Shown here: positions 45,435 through 54,470 of the stretch, piece by piece | How the letters are laid out: every line of letters begins with the position of its first letter | How positions within the stretch are numbered: the first letter of the stretch is position 1 | Assembly (NCBI RefSeq): GCF_029633825.1 | Contig: NZ_CP090643.1 | Location: 310,001 to 374,000 of the forward strand | Direction: 5' to 3' | Source of the DNA: Burkholderia contaminans | GTDB taxonomy: Bacteria > Pseudomonadota > Gammaproteobacteria > Burkholderiales > Burkholderiaceae | DNA: 64,000 bases | Position numbers and translations under genes: made by a program | Notes under the pieces: model-generated | What the model saw: only the letters and a program-made list of their open reading frames with translations | Told to the model about the DNA's origin: nothing | Databases searched by the model: none

Positions 45435-46071
45435 GGCGGTTCAACAAAATCGGCGAGGGTGACAAGGGAACGAACAGCGGCGTATCACGTGCCGGCCCGC
45501 GGCGCTTCACGAACGTGACGTCGATGCCGTCGCGCTTGGGCGCCAGCGCGAGCCGCAAGGGTGCCGGCGACGCGTCGCGCGCGGCGGCCGCTGGGCGGAA
45601 GAGATAGAAAAGCGCCTGGCCACTCTGCGCAGCCAGATTCAGCCGCCGCAATGCGTCCGCACGGACGTGCTGCTGCCAAAGCAGCACGGCAGCGCACGTG
45701 CCGGCACGCAACGCCTGCTCAGCGGCCCACAGCGCGTCGGCCGTGCGCGGCGCCGGCAGCGTTACGAACCCGGACGGGTCGATGCCCCAGTACGCGAGCG
45801 CCAGCGGTTGCAGCGCATGCGGTGGCTGGATCAGCATGACCGGCTTGCCGGCCGCGCGCTCGAGCACCGGCGCCAGCAGCCGAAGCTCGCCGATCCCAGG
45901 CTGTGGCGCGAGCAATTCGATCAGCGCGCTGGCCGGCCAGCCGCCGCCGGGCAGTTCGGCCGACAGCTCGGGATGACCGGTGTCGACGCCGCGCGTGCTC
46001 GATCGGGGCAGGCTCGATGCCTTCCAGAGACTCGGATGTATCGCTTCCGGATGCGCGAGGGCGGGGTTCAT
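45355..46071 (-). CDS. imuA: ImuA, SOS mutagenesis accessory protein
   Basis: 238 residues of the RecA/SulA-like ImuA family, with HPELSAELPGGGWPASALIELL, PVMLIQPPHALQPLALAYWGI and ALWAAEQALRAGTCAAVLLW. It works with ImuB and DnaE2 in SOS-induced translesion synthesis. A consensus LexA box lies 20 bp upstream of the start. First gene of the leftward operon. Confidence 0.9.
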   Translation of the reverse strand: MNPALAHPEAIHPSLWKASSLPRSSTRGVDTGHPELSAELPGGGWPASALIELLAPQPGIGELRLLAPVLERAAGKPVMLIQPPHALQPLALAYWGIDPSGFVTLPAPRTADALWAAEQALRAGTCAAVLLWQQHVRADALRRLNLAAQSGQALFYLFRPAAAARDASPAPLRLALAPKRDGIDVTFVKRRGPARDTPLFVPLSPSPILLNRHASLDRRASAAPQPRSVPAAIAGAVA

Positions 46072-46090
46072 GGGGTCAGTTTCTCAAGCA

Positions 46091-46106
46091 CTGTATGTTT
46101 ATACAG
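46091..46106 (-). promoter_or_regulatory. LexA (SOS) box of the imuA-imuB-dnaE2 operon
   Basis: The 16-bp sequence CTGTATGTTTATACAG is a full CTG-N10-CAG palindrome of the E. coli/beta-proteobacterial type, 20 bp before imuA. It is strong evidence for SOS control. Confidence 0.9.
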
Positions 46107-46145
46107 TATATGACAGAGATAACCGCGTCTCCAACCCCCTGCCGT

Positions 46146-47057
46146 TTACGCCGCCAGCTGGTGCTCGTAGTAGGGCCGCTCGCGATCGGCGAGTATCTCG
46201 CGCAGCTGCGCGCGCTGGGACGGGCCCGGAGCGAGCCAAGCGTCCACGTTCGACGACTTGATGGGGACGATGCACCTATCGTGGCCAGCTGCCGCCACTT
46301 CCGGCGGTGGGTCGTCGGTGATCGCCGCAAACGACCAGAGGTCGTCTGCGCCCGGGATCTCGGTGCGCGTCCACAAGCACGCCACCTGCATGTGTTGCGG
46401 CGGTGTTGGATCGAAGCGAAGCACGACGTTCTGGCCGTCCCGCTTCACGTTTTCGAAGAAAGCGTTGACGAGCACGAGGCCATGCGTGAAGCCGAAAACC
46501 TTCCGCCATGCGGTACTGAGCGAGTCCGCCCGCGCGTTATAAGTTGCAGGCTTCTGTTTTTCGTCCGCTTCGGTCCACCCTGGTATGCGGCATCGATACC
46601 GCATCGGTACGACCAGGCGCTTGCCTTCATGCTCGATCAGCACGGGTGCATACCAGCCGGGGAAGATCCGCGAATCGCGCTCCTGCAGGTCCTGCCGGCG
46701 GAGATCGTCGAGCCCGCGCGTCGCGGCAGTGATCTTGTCGGTCGCGATCCGGACGTCCTCGCTCGCCTTCTTCGTGATCTTCTCGGTCAGCTTCTTCTCA
46801 GCGGCCGCCAGCCGCGTCCGCTGCTCGAACAGTTCGGTCTCCAGCTTCTGTGTTCGCTGGTTTCGATACGCGGCGATCGCCGCAGTGATCTCGTCGTCAA
46901 CACCAGCGAATGCGGCGTCGACCGCTTTCGGGATCTTGATGTCGGCCCCGGACGCGCGCGCGTTGAAGATGCTCCTGAACGTCTCGATGTCCATGTCGGC
47001 ACCATAGCGCCGCACGTACTCGCGATAGTTGGCTTGGATCTTGGCGGAATAGCACAT
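46146..47057 (-). CDS. yedK: SOS response-associated peptidase (YedK/HMCES, SRAP)
   Basis: 303 residues. Cys2 follows the initiator Met (MCYSAKIQ), the residue that bonds covalently to abasic sites in single-stranded DNA. TYNARADSL and AAAGHDRCIVPI are the other active-site blocks. A ~70-residue charged helical insertion (residues ~55-125) makes it longer than E. coli YedK (222 aa). GGAG lies 8 nt before ATG. It is leftward, 40 bp from the LexA box end, and protects abasic lesions during the same SOS response as imuABC. Confidence 0.92.
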   Translation of the reverse strand: MCYSAKIQANYREYVRRYGADMDIETFRSIFNARASGADIKIPKAVDAAFAGVDDEITAAIAAYRNQRTQKLETELFEQRTRLAAAEKKLTEKITKKASEDVRIATDKITAATRGLDDLRRQDLQERDSRIFPGWYAPVLIEHEGKRLVVPMRYRCRIPGWTEADEKQKPATYNARADSLSTAWRKVFGFTHGLVLVNAFFENVKRDGQNVVLRFDPTPPQHMQVACLWTRTEIPGADDLWSFAAITDDPPPEVAAAGHDRCIVPIKSSNVDAWLAPGPSQRAQLREILADRERPYYEHQLAA

Positions 47058-47980
47058 CTGTGTCTCCGGTGAGCACCAGCATCAACATACAGTACAGCAA
47101 GTTCTCGCATCGAGCGAAAAAGCGATGTGCCAACCGTCTCGATGGGATTGCGACAGCCGCCATGGACTCAACGACAACAGTTTCCGTTCCGGATTCGCTG
47201 ATCACAGCAACAAGCGAGGATGTTGCATTCGGGAAGGCCGCTCATATGGATCCGATTCCTATCGGGAGCATGGACAGTGACAGTCGCATCGCGAGCCACG
47301 GTGTAGCGCTCGTCGGAGTCGCGTTCTACAGGAGCGTGAGGTCCGCCGTGGAGCCAATCTAGCAATCGCTTTTCGCAAGCTCCTTGACGATGCGAAGGAG
47401 CTTCGGGAGATGAAGGTCGATCTGAACGGCGACTACTGACCTTGCGGAGATGTCGCTGACTCTCCGGCGCGGAGAGCCGCTGTATCAGGAGGTGCTGCGC
47501 CGGGTTCGTAACCTGGCGGAGGTAAGCGTTGCGTCACTCGGAACGAAGGAGCGTGAGATAAGCTTCCACGCTACTCCCTTCGTAAAGAGGATGTGAAGAG
47601 TCGCTGTAATCGCCCGCTAGTCGCCCCGATGTGCGGGGGCGCAGGCGGGCTTATTTTTTCCAATCACGCAACCCAGAAGTTCGATAGGCACCGACTACTA
47701 GGGCGCGAGTTGCGCCGCCATTTCCTTGGCCAATCATAGGGGCGTTTAGTAACGTGCGAGATTGCTGGCGGCGCTCCTTGACCACTGACATAGCGCGCTT
47801 TGACTTGCATGCCCCCATGCTACTATCAGCTAGACGGTCCCTCTCGATCGTGCCGCTGGTAATGGCAAAGGCAGTGCCACGAGAGATGCACCACCACATT
47901 CCGTTAAACGCACACAACTCACGTAGCGCATAACGGTGAACCAGCCACTGTGTTTTGCCCGCGCTACGGACGGAGTTGAT
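47058..47980. other. Intergenic region with a small ORF and a terminator
   Basis: About 920 bp without a firm gene. A 48-codon frame at 47450-47596 (MSLTLRRGEPLYQEVLRRV) and, just before it, the 3' end of another frame (LLDDAKELREMKVDLNGDY) look like remnants of protein-coding DNA. A degenerate LexA-like site (CAGCATCAACATACAG, 47077-47092) lies ahead of the SRAP gene. A terminator follows at 47612. Confidence 0.45.
47612..47658 (+). terminator. Intrinsic terminator
   Basis: GCCCGC pairs with GCGGGC (47645-47650) and an inner CGCCCC pairs with GGGGCG (47636-47641), followed by TTATTTTTT. The T-run is on the + strand, so it stops rightward transcription before the gene at 47981. Confidence 0.75.
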
Positions 47981-50020
47981 ATGCGTATACCTCTGCTCCA
48001 TGCCGACCTCGAGCATGGTTCCTATACGAAAGTCGCAAAGGCGCTTCGAAAGGCTTGGCCGCTCGGCGAGCTTTCTCTCATGCAGGCTCAGAATACGTTG
48101 GCAATCGTGCTGGGCTACAACAGCTTGCACCACGCGCAGAACGAGGCGACCACATCGTTCTCGATACCGGACGGATCGGTGAGTTTGAAGAGCATCTCGA
48201 AGGGGGTCGCGTGGCGCATGTTCGTTCGCTACGGCATCGAACTGCTGCTGGCTCGGCGACTTGTCGCAAGGCTACATCTCGACGAACTGGCGGTGGCCGG
48301 AATAAGTGTCGAGGCAAAGATGCGACGCACCTTCGAAGACGCCGCGAAGAAGGGCTATATCTACGACGAGGCATCGGATCTCCTGAACCACCGTGAACCC
48401 TGGCCGGACGAGACACCACGGCTGCTCGAGAAGGGCGTCCCGGCGTATAAGTGGGCGATCTTTCCTGATCGCCGGGTCTTTCTTTGGTCGAAACTTGTTG
48501 CGCAAATCGAAATGCTGCCAGAAGACTTCGCTAAGGATCTTCGGGAAGCACGCAGGTTGCCGATCGATTCAGATGTCGTTGAGTCGTTCATGATCGGTTC
48601 GCTTATGCCAGCGGCGTGCCAACCTTTAGCGGAGGCTTTGGCCAGTGGAGATCTGGCCGCATCGAATAATGGGCAGCAGCAATGGCAGGTAAAGTGGATC
48701 GTCACTCGGCAGGCCGAGGTGCTAGGTTGTTGCATCGTCGCCGAGAAGCTTGGCGGGATGATTCCGCGAGTATTCGATCCGGACGGGGCGGAGGCCTATG
48801 CGGCCCTTGGGAGTCTGCTGTGTGGTGACGTCGTGCCGCTTGTCGAGACTCGGAATGCGGGCGCTCTTGTGTCTGAACGCGTCTGTCTCATCGGACGCAA
48901 TCGACTCGAGCAGTTGAAAGACGATAGAAATGGCGATCCGCTGGAGACGCAGTGGTTCTACGACCAGTGGCCTGCCACTATCAACCTGTATCGCAATGGG
49001 ATGGGTTGGCTCCTAGCGGGCACGCGCGAATTCTCGGAGCGAGGTCAGCGGTATCTCGCGACGACGTCGTTTGACGCACGGGAACAGCAACGCTTGCTGC
49101 GCGAGGAGCCTCTATTCGAAACTTTCACATTGACCGCGGCGCTGATTGATCAGATCGGCACCGAGGAAGGCGTTCCTGCTCTGGGGAATCGCTGGCATGA
49201 CGCGGTTGAGTTGATGCTCTCCACTCGGAAGGCTGAAGTCGAAGCGGTAGGAAGAACACAGGCGGGTACGGAAAGGCTGTTGGTAGCGGTACTGGACAAC
49301 ATTGATTCGTCGGCGCTCGACGCGTTTGTCGATCGTGCGATCAGCGATTGCTTGCCGTTGCGATACGACGGGGACACCGAAGATAACGAAGTCTTGGTCA
49401 GCGAGAGACGGCACACCGTGAGTCTCACCGAGCATCTCGGCATGGCAGTGATCAAAAATATGCCCGGCTTGAAACCCTACTCGGCGTTGTCGATCGGGTA
49501 CGTATTGCTCATTGCCAATGGCGAGTATCCCGGAAGTCGGTATCAAGGGATGGTTGATGCACCGACCCAGACAGATTGGGCGGCCCAGTGTCGGTTGCTT
49601 GCGGCAATGCTGATTTACGAGCCATTGTCAGATCACCGGGTGTCGCCGCTGGCAATGTCGTGTGCAATTGCGCCAGTTCTCGGTTTGGGTAACGGCACAT
49701 GGTCAAATGACGAGCTTTGCGTATGGTATCGAAGCGCCTGCGCAGTCGAGCGCCGGTTGAAAGACGCGCAAAAGCTGTTGAAGGCTGTCGACGATTGGCG
49801 CGCGACTGAGGTTCAGGTTGAGCACGTTCGCGCTCAGGGTGAATTTCTTCGGGCGGGCGACCCTATTCCAGTGACGAGACCGAAGTCTGCCGTCGAAGCC
49901 CTACGCGAGATGTACTCAATGGCGAGAAGCGCCGGCTTCGCAGTTTCCGTTGGGCAACAGGATTTGCCGAGTAAGAAAGAGGTGCTCCGCGAATTTGAAA
50001 TGCCCCCTCGTGTCGACTGA
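47981..50020 (+). CDS. Large protein with 'glyoxalase superfamily'-labelled N-terminal domain
   Basis: 679 residues. The N-terminus contains AKALRKAWPLGELSLMQAQNTLAIVLGYNSLHHA. This matches a short helical domain seen at the start of many uncharacterised proteins that databases label 'glyoxalase superfamily', although no glyoxalase fold is evident here. The remainder is mixed alpha/beta with no motif I recognise. ATG 47981 has GGAG 7 nt upstream and is preferred to ATG 47936. Function unknown; such genes are often plasmid- or island-borne. Confidence 0.75.
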   Translation: MRIPLLHADLEHGSYTKVAKALRKAWPLGELSLMQAQNTLAIVLGYNSLHHAQNEATTSFSIPDGSVSLKSISKGVAWRMFVRYGIELLLARRLVARLHLDELAVAGISVEAKMRRTFEDAAKKGYIYDEASDLLNHREPWPDETPRLLEKGVPAYKWAIFPDRRVFLWSKLVAQIEMLPEDFAKDLREARRLPIDSDVVESFMIGSLMPAACQPLAEALASGDLAASNNGQQQWQVKWIVTRQAEVLGCCIVAEKLGGMIPRVFDPDGAEAYAALGSLLCGDVVPLVETRNAGALVSERVCLIGRNRLEQLKDDRNGDPLETQWFYDQWPATINLYRNGMGWLLAGTREFSERGQRYLATTSFDAREQQRLLREEPLFETFTLTAALIDQIGTEEGVPALGNRWHDAVELMLSTRKAEVEAVGRTQAGTERLLVAVLDNIDSSALDAFVDRAISDCLPLRYDGDTEDNEVLVSERRHTVSLTEHLGMAVIKNMPGLKPYSALSIGYVLLIANGEYPGSRYQGMVDAPTQTDWAAQCRLLAAMLIYEPLSDHRVSPLAMSCAIAPVLGLGNGTWSNDELCVWYRSACAVERRLKDAQKLLKAVDDWRATEVQVEHVRAQGEFLRAGDPIPVTRPKSAVEALREMYSMARSAGFAVSVGQQDLPSKKEVLREFEMPPRVD

Positions 50021-50054
50021 AAAGGTTCTGTTCGTGGTGACCCAAACTGAAAGA

Positions 50055-50252
50055 ATGCCCGCGGACATTCTGAAGCTGCAGGTCGCCTATCCGTCGACGG
50101 TCGGCCTGGCTATCCGAGCGGATGGATCCGCCGTCGCGAGCAATTCCTGCGCGACGTGCCGATGCGCGCTCGCTAGGGAAGTGCGGCGGCAAACGGTGGG
50201 GCATTGTCTCGGGTGTGACCAGATACTCCACGAAACCCTGCTTATGGATTGA
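50055..50252 (+). CDS. Small zinc-ribbon protein
   Basis: 65 residues with CATCRCAL and CLGCDQIL, that is two CxxC pairs 17 residues apart, a probable zinc ribbon. GTG 50037 is an alternative start. It begins 34 bp after the large gene and may be co-transcribed. No clear ribosome binding site. Confidence 0.45.
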   Translation: MPADILKLQVAYPSTVGLAIRADGSAVASNSCATCRCALAREVRRQTVGHCLGCDQILHETLLMD

Positions 50253-50835
50253 TCGACCTCTTCACGCTCCCTGAGAGGCAGATCTAAAGATCGCATAGAA
50301 CGCTGCCGATAACTCAGGTGGGCCGAATCTGCGGGCCGAGTGACGGCCGATGGCCGATTCCCTGGCTCTCCCGCTGGGAATTAGCTGAAGATGCCCTGCG
50401 TTCATACAATGTGACAACGCGCTGATGTAGCTGCCACTAGCAATGATCCGTTTGACTCCGCTCGTTCGGCAGATAGCATGGCAGTTCACACTATGAGGAT
50501 ACTGTATGAGCGATGACGCTTTTTTTCTGTTTCTGATGTGCCGCGCGCTCGCGCGAAGCGACGCTGAAGTTCGAACCCACCGGGCGGTGTACGAGACGCA
50601 TGCACGGAGACTAGCTGGACGCATTATTTCGGCGGGCATGGCGGTCCACTGACTGTCATTGCACGAGTTCGCTGTGAACATGCAAGCTGACCTGTAGCTG
50701 CCGACCGCGCGCAGGATAAAGACGCCCCGGGGTGACAACTACGGGGAGACGTAGCTACGGAGCGGCTCTACGGGAAGGAAGGGCGATCCCGGGATAGTCC
50801 GCGGAATGGGATGACCTTGAGGCGAAGGAGTTGAA
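50253..50835. other. Intergenic stretch without a supported gene
   Basis: About 580 bp. A leftward open frame (50262-50738) has no start signal and looks like chance. Nothing else was recognised. Confidence 0.45.
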
Positions 50836-51255
50836 ATGTTGATTGGATTGCTCGTGTTCCTTGGGCTCGCACCCCAGGAAGCCGTTCAGAACCCTTGCTT
50901 TGGTCCAACATGGGCGCTATCTGAGAGCGTCGCGTTGGCTTGCGACTTCCATGATGCCACGGGGGCCTTCACGATACTTCACGAGCCTCGCTATATCGGC
51001 CGCAGAACGCACGCCGCTTTTTCTGCGCATCCTTTGTCATATGGACGTGGGGAGGCGATACTCGTCAGCGACAAGGCTGTGAGCGAAGCAGACGCACAGA
51101 AGGCCGCGTTGGAGATTGGCGCGAGTGGCGGGTGGGTAGATCAGGCTGGGGTAGCGCGTGGAGCTGGCGGCAGTTGGTCGGTCGACCTCAGTCACGTTGG
51201 GGTGACGGCGAAACCTGGGACACTGGTATTGCTATCGGGCGCCGCAGCGAAGTGA
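50836..51255 (+). CDS. Hypothetical protein
   Basis: 139 residues with a hydrophobic N-terminus (MLIGLLVFLGLA), possibly a signal. GAAGGAG lies 6 nt before ATG, a strong ribosome binding site. The central part includes SEADAQKAALEIGASGGWVDQAG. No family recognised. Confidence 0.65.
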   Translation: MLIGLLVFLGLAPQEAVQNPCFGPTWALSESVALACDFHDATGAFTILHEPRYIGRRTHAAFSAHPLSYGRGEAILVSDKAVSEADAQKAALEIGASGGWVDQAGVARGAGGSWSVDLSHVGVTAKPGTLVLLSGAAAK

Positions 51256-51353
51256 AGGTGTGACGGGGCCAGGTAGATCACCTCAATCCTGACCGACGGG
51301 TCGCCGGACATATTAGGCAATCGCTGGATCGATTCGGAGGTTGCGAGACGGTC

Positions 51354-51614
51354 ATGCGCGGCGGCGATGGACTGAGTGATGGAGGGGCGCGCGACGTCGT
51401 CGGAGTCTGGCACGGCCACTACTGGGTAGAAGGGGCGACTTCGAGTGGCACCCCGTTCCTTGCCGACATTAGCGCTGACCAATTCGGTTGGCCGTCGGTC
51501 GTCGTGTTGCCATTGGCCGAGGCCAGGTCGCGATACGTTCCAGGGAATGACAAGCTATGCGGTCAGGCCGTTGAAGACGAGACCCGTCGAATGGTACAAG
51601 CGCTTGAGATATAA
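51354..51614 (+). CDS. Hypothetical protein
   Basis: 86 residues, soluble, with GVWHGHYWVEGATSSGTPF and DETRRMVQALEI. The start is uncertain because no good ribosome binding site precedes ATG 51354. No family recognised. Confidence 0.5.
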   Translation: MRGGDGLSDGGARDVVGVWHGHYWVEGATSSGTPFLADISADQFGWPSVVVLPLAEARSRYVPGNDKLCGQAVEDETRRMVQALEI

Positions 51615-51637
51615 CCAATGATCAACGAGGGTGCGAT

Positions 51638-51826
51638 ATGACATTTGGGGAAATCTGCCTTGCTCACCCTGAGCAACGTCGGGTGGCGCACGTGGCCGCC
51701 GGCGGTGGAGTCACGTTGTCGTTCGGACTGACGTTGGTCGACTGGCCATCGGATTGGCCGAAAGCAGGGATTGATCGCCAGTTCTTCGAGTCTCGTGGTT
51801 TTGAAATCTTGCGCGAGGAAGGTTGA
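51638..51826 (+). CDS. Hypothetical small protein
   Basis: 62 residues starting MTFGEICLAHPEQRRVAHVA and ending FESRGFEILREEG. A GAGGGTG stands 5 nt before ATG. Its stop overlaps the TTG of a possible next frame. No family recognised. Confidence 0.5.
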   Translation: MTFGEICLAHPEQRRVAHVAAGGGVTLSFGLTLVDWPSDWPKAGIDRQFFESRGFEILREEG

Positions 51827-52026
51827 GCGAGCTCGTAGCCAACGTCCAGTTCATGGCCAGAGAACTTGCAGCAATGACTGCAGCGCGGCTGTACCACGAT
51901 CATAGAACACTAGCGGAGAGACCAAAGTTGAGGGGTATCCGGTTTACGCGGTTGATGAGGCGCAACATCATCCGGACGGGAAACAGCATTTTGCGGTTGA
52001 TCCCGCATAAACGAACGGGAAAGTGA
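51823..52026 (+). CDS. Possible small basic protein
   Basis: 67 residues from TTG 51823, overlapping the previous stop by 4 bp. It is strongly basic (RLMRRNIIRTGNSILRLIPHKRTGK). Its middle codons lie in the left arm of the 24-bp inverted repeat, which may be the true reason for this open frame. Confidence 0.3.
   Translation: MSELVANVQFMARELAAMTAARLYHDHRTLAERPKLRGIRFTRLMRRNIIRTGNSILRLIPHKRTGK
51933..51956 (+). repeat. Left arm of 24-bp inverted repeat
   Basis: It starts GGGTATCCGG and ends GCGGTTGAT, and is a perfect inverted match to 52515-52538. The two arms bracket the 143-residue gene at 52028; the segment including both arms is 606 bp. Confidence 0.85.
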
Positions 52027-52027
52027 C

Positions 52028-52459
52028 ATGACGAGCGATATCAACATCTTCCGCGATCCACCGACTCAGGCGGAGATTGATGGAGCGTTACGCGCAGACA
52101 GCAGGCGTCTCACGACGGGCGAAAGGATTGCGCTTGGCCCTGGCGTGCTCGGTCTTGAAGTCCTAGTCGGTGCGGCCGTCGATGCGTTCAACGGCGAGTC
52201 GAATTTCATGACAGGCAAAAGTTCTCCGTGGGAAGTTGCACCGGGGGCCATTGATTGGAACTGGTCGAAGTCGATCTTTACGGAGAGCTACGCCAACAAA
52301 GTGCGTGCTATGAAGCGCGATCTGGTGCGCTGCGAGGTCGCTGCGCTGACACGCCAAATTAGCCTCGAAGAAAAGGCTGTGTCGGCCGTGAAGGACGCCG
52401 GGGCAATCGCAGGGAACATTGCCGAAACGATCATTTCCAATGTCGTCGGCAAGAAGTAA
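52028..52459 (+). CDS. Hypothetical protein between inverted repeats
   Basis: 143 residues, beginning MTSDINIFRDPPTQAEIDGA, with a Gly/Ala-rich helical end (AVKDAGAIAGNIAETIISNVV) that could insert into or lie along a membrane. GGGAAA lies 7 nt before ATG. It is the only gene between the two arms of the 24-bp inverted repeat. No transposase or recombinase features. Confidence 0.6.
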   Translation: MTSDINIFRDPPTQAEIDGALRADSRRLTTGERIALGPGVLGLEVLVGAAVDAFNGESNFMTGKSSPWEVAPGAIDWNWSKSIFTESYANKVRAMKRDLVRCEVAALTRQISLEEKAVSAVKDAGAIAGNIAETIISNVVGKK

Positions 52460-52514
52460 AGCCGAAGCTGTCAACACAAATGCGGCTGATCGGCAGTAGG
52501 CTCAATCAGCCCGA

Positions 52515-52538
52515 ATCAACCGCGTAAACCGGATACCC
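52515..52538 (-). repeat. Right arm of 24-bp inverted repeat
   Basis: It starts ATCAACCGCG and ends GGATACCC, the exact reverse complement of 51933-51956. It ends 33 bp before the ATG of the DUF4297-like gene. Confidence 0.85.
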
Positions 52539-52571
52539 AAGTTGAGCTCCATTCGTAAATTGGCGCCCCTG

Positions 52572-54386
52572 ATGGCGAACAATTCAAGGCAAGCGGTGCC
52601 GTCTTTCAAAGGTTACGATTACCAGATTTGGCGGACCGTTCAGGCGTGGCTCCAGCTGAAGCCAAGCGAAGAGCTGTACGTTGAATGTGCTGAGGACTAC
52701 GACGTTATTGGGCCGGACGTCGCAACAGTAGTCCAGGTTAAGAGTTCACCGAACAACATCACGCTCGGCTCGAAGGATACGCTAGCTGCGATCGCAAGTT
52801 TTTGGGACTTGTCGCAGCGAAACGAGGGCCGCCCACCGATCAAGATGGTCTTTCTAAGCCGCGGGAGCATCGGATGGGAAAGGGACCCCGCGTTTGGCCA
52901 GCAGAAAGGCCTGGAAGTCTGGCGAGCAGCTGCGGAAGGGAATTCCGCAGCGATCGATAAACTGCGGACCTACTTCCTCGGGCGCGACGAGGTTCCTTCT
53001 TGCCTTAAGGAGTTCTTACGCACTGGGAATTACACGAACCTGAGGCAGGCCTTGTTTTCGAGGATCGACTGGTGTCTCGATCAGCCAAGCTCGGAATCAA
53101 TAGTCAAGTCGGTCCGAGAAATCGTACTGCGCATCATCTCCGAAAGAAGATGGGACCCTACTGTAGTAGACGCTGCGGTCAATGCGCTTTTTGCGCACTG
53201 CTATACCGCTGCGACAAAGTCCGAGATCGAACTTCGGAGGCTGACGGTCGTCGCGTTAGATCTCGTGCTGGCGAATGCGACGTATCGCAAATACCCGCCG
53301 ATGCTCGAGCATCTGAGCAGTATGCAACTCGCACCAACGACCGCGACCGCTGCCGAAGTGCTGCGGAAGTTCCGTGAGACGTTGGGTGCAGGCATGGCAC
53401 CCATGCGGACCGTACCTCACAGAGCAGGCCATAAGCCGAGGTCGCCGGCGTTCGCTCAGGCCGTTGAGTCATTGGTTGATGCTTTACACCAAGAAGTCTC
53501 GTCGGTTGCCACGGAGCAGTTTGACTATGCTCGCTTCCACGCGTTCTGGCGCCGGATGATAGTGGAAGTCGTCCAGAGGTGGAGGAAGTCATACGGAATC
53601 GAAATGACAGATCCAAGGGGCTGCATTTATCACGGTCATCTGCAGTTGGCGGCCCGCGATCCGATTTCTAATGCTCTCAGTGATCGAGCAATCGAGGTGC
53701 GAGCTAAGGTGATGGAAAGCATGACGTACACGCCAATCGACGGCGAGCGCATCACGCTGAATGTCACGTCGGAGCCGGACCGTATGAATAGTCTGAGGTG
53801 GAACCTAGATGTGCGCATCGACGGAGGAAGCTATACGACGACAAGCACTCTTCACAATCGCTTCTTCTGGTACCCATCGCACACAGATGAGTGGTACGAG
53901 CACGAGCAGTTCTTGAGCTACGCCCATATCGTGGACAAGTTGATATTGGGTTGGGAGCCAGTGGGCTATGTCAGCTTCAACGTCGGAGAGGGAGCCCCTA
54001 CAAACCCGGTACACCCTGAGTTGATTCCTATCGTCTCTCATGTCACCACTGAGGAACTTTTATCGATCCAATCCCGTGTAGCAAAGATCCAAACGGCATA
54101 CCGTGTCTCTGAGGCAGTGACCTTTCCGCTGGGTTTTTCGGACGAGTACTTTAACCCGGCCCTTAGTGAGGATGCGATCGAAAGAGCGATGCATACGCTG
54201 ACAGCGAAGTTGCGGGCCGGTCCTGGCCCAGGGTTCGCGACCCGTATCCCTGTCGTCTCGCTGGGCGCCGGGAGAGGCATCTGGCTGACTGATCGAGGAT
54301 GGTATTTGCAATTTGAGACCGGGCCTCAAATCTGGCCGCCCACCGCGGTCGCCGAATCGATTTGCTTTCCAGAGATTCGGACATAG
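52572..54386 (+). CDS. DUF4297/Cap4-like nuclease-domain protein, putative anti-phage defence
   Basis: 604 residues. The N-terminal ~130 residues match the DUF4297/Cap4-type restriction-endonuclease-like fold: GYDYQIWRTVQAWL, then ELYVECAEDYDV (acidic residues 38-44) and VVQVKSS (Q55-V-K57), the PD-(D/E)xK catalytic lysine context. In known systems this domain is a DNA-degrading effector in CBASS, Lamassu, Avs and related immunity. The C-terminal ~470 residues are unfamiliar and may sense or regulate. ATG 52572 is chosen; TTG 52542 is in frame. Neither has a good ribosome binding site. Confidence 0.7.
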   Translation: MANNSRQAVPSFKGYDYQIWRTVQAWLQLKPSEELYVECAEDYDVIGPDVATVVQVKSSPNNITLGSKDTLAAIASFWDLSQRNEGRPPIKMVFLSRGSIGWERDPAFGQQKGLEVWRAAAEGNSAAIDKLRTYFLGRDEVPSCLKEFLRTGNYTNLRQALFSRIDWCLDQPSSESIVKSVREIVLRIISERRWDPTVVDAAVNALFAHCYTAATKSEIELRRLTVVALDLVLANATYRKYPPMLEHLSSMQLAPTTATAAEVLRKFRETLGAGMAPMRTVPHRAGHKPRSPAFAQAVESLVDALHQEVSSVATEQFDYARFHAFWRRMIVEVVQRWRKSYGIEMTDPRGCIYHGHLQLAARDPISNALSDRAIEVRAKVMESMTYTPIDGERITLNVTSEPDRMNSLRWNLDVRIDGGSYTTTSTLHNRFFWYPSHTDEWYEHEQFLSYAHIVDKLILGWEPVGYVSFNVGEGAPTNPVHPELIPIVSHVTTEELLSIQSRVAKIQTAYRVSEAVTFPLGFSDEYFNPALSEDAIERAMHTLTAKLRAGPGPGFATRIPVVSLGAGRGIWLTDRGWYLQFETGPQIWPPTAVAESICFPEIRT

Positions 54387-54470
54387 CATGATCAGGCCTA
54401 TCATAGTGGTCATCCACAAGACTGGGCAATCCGGCTGCGGTGCTCGCTTATCAATCGATTCGGCGCAACT

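Noticed and set aside
47077..47092. LexA box for the SRAP gene
   Set aside because: One half (ACATACAG) fits but the other reads CAGC instead of CTGT; too weak to call as a feature.
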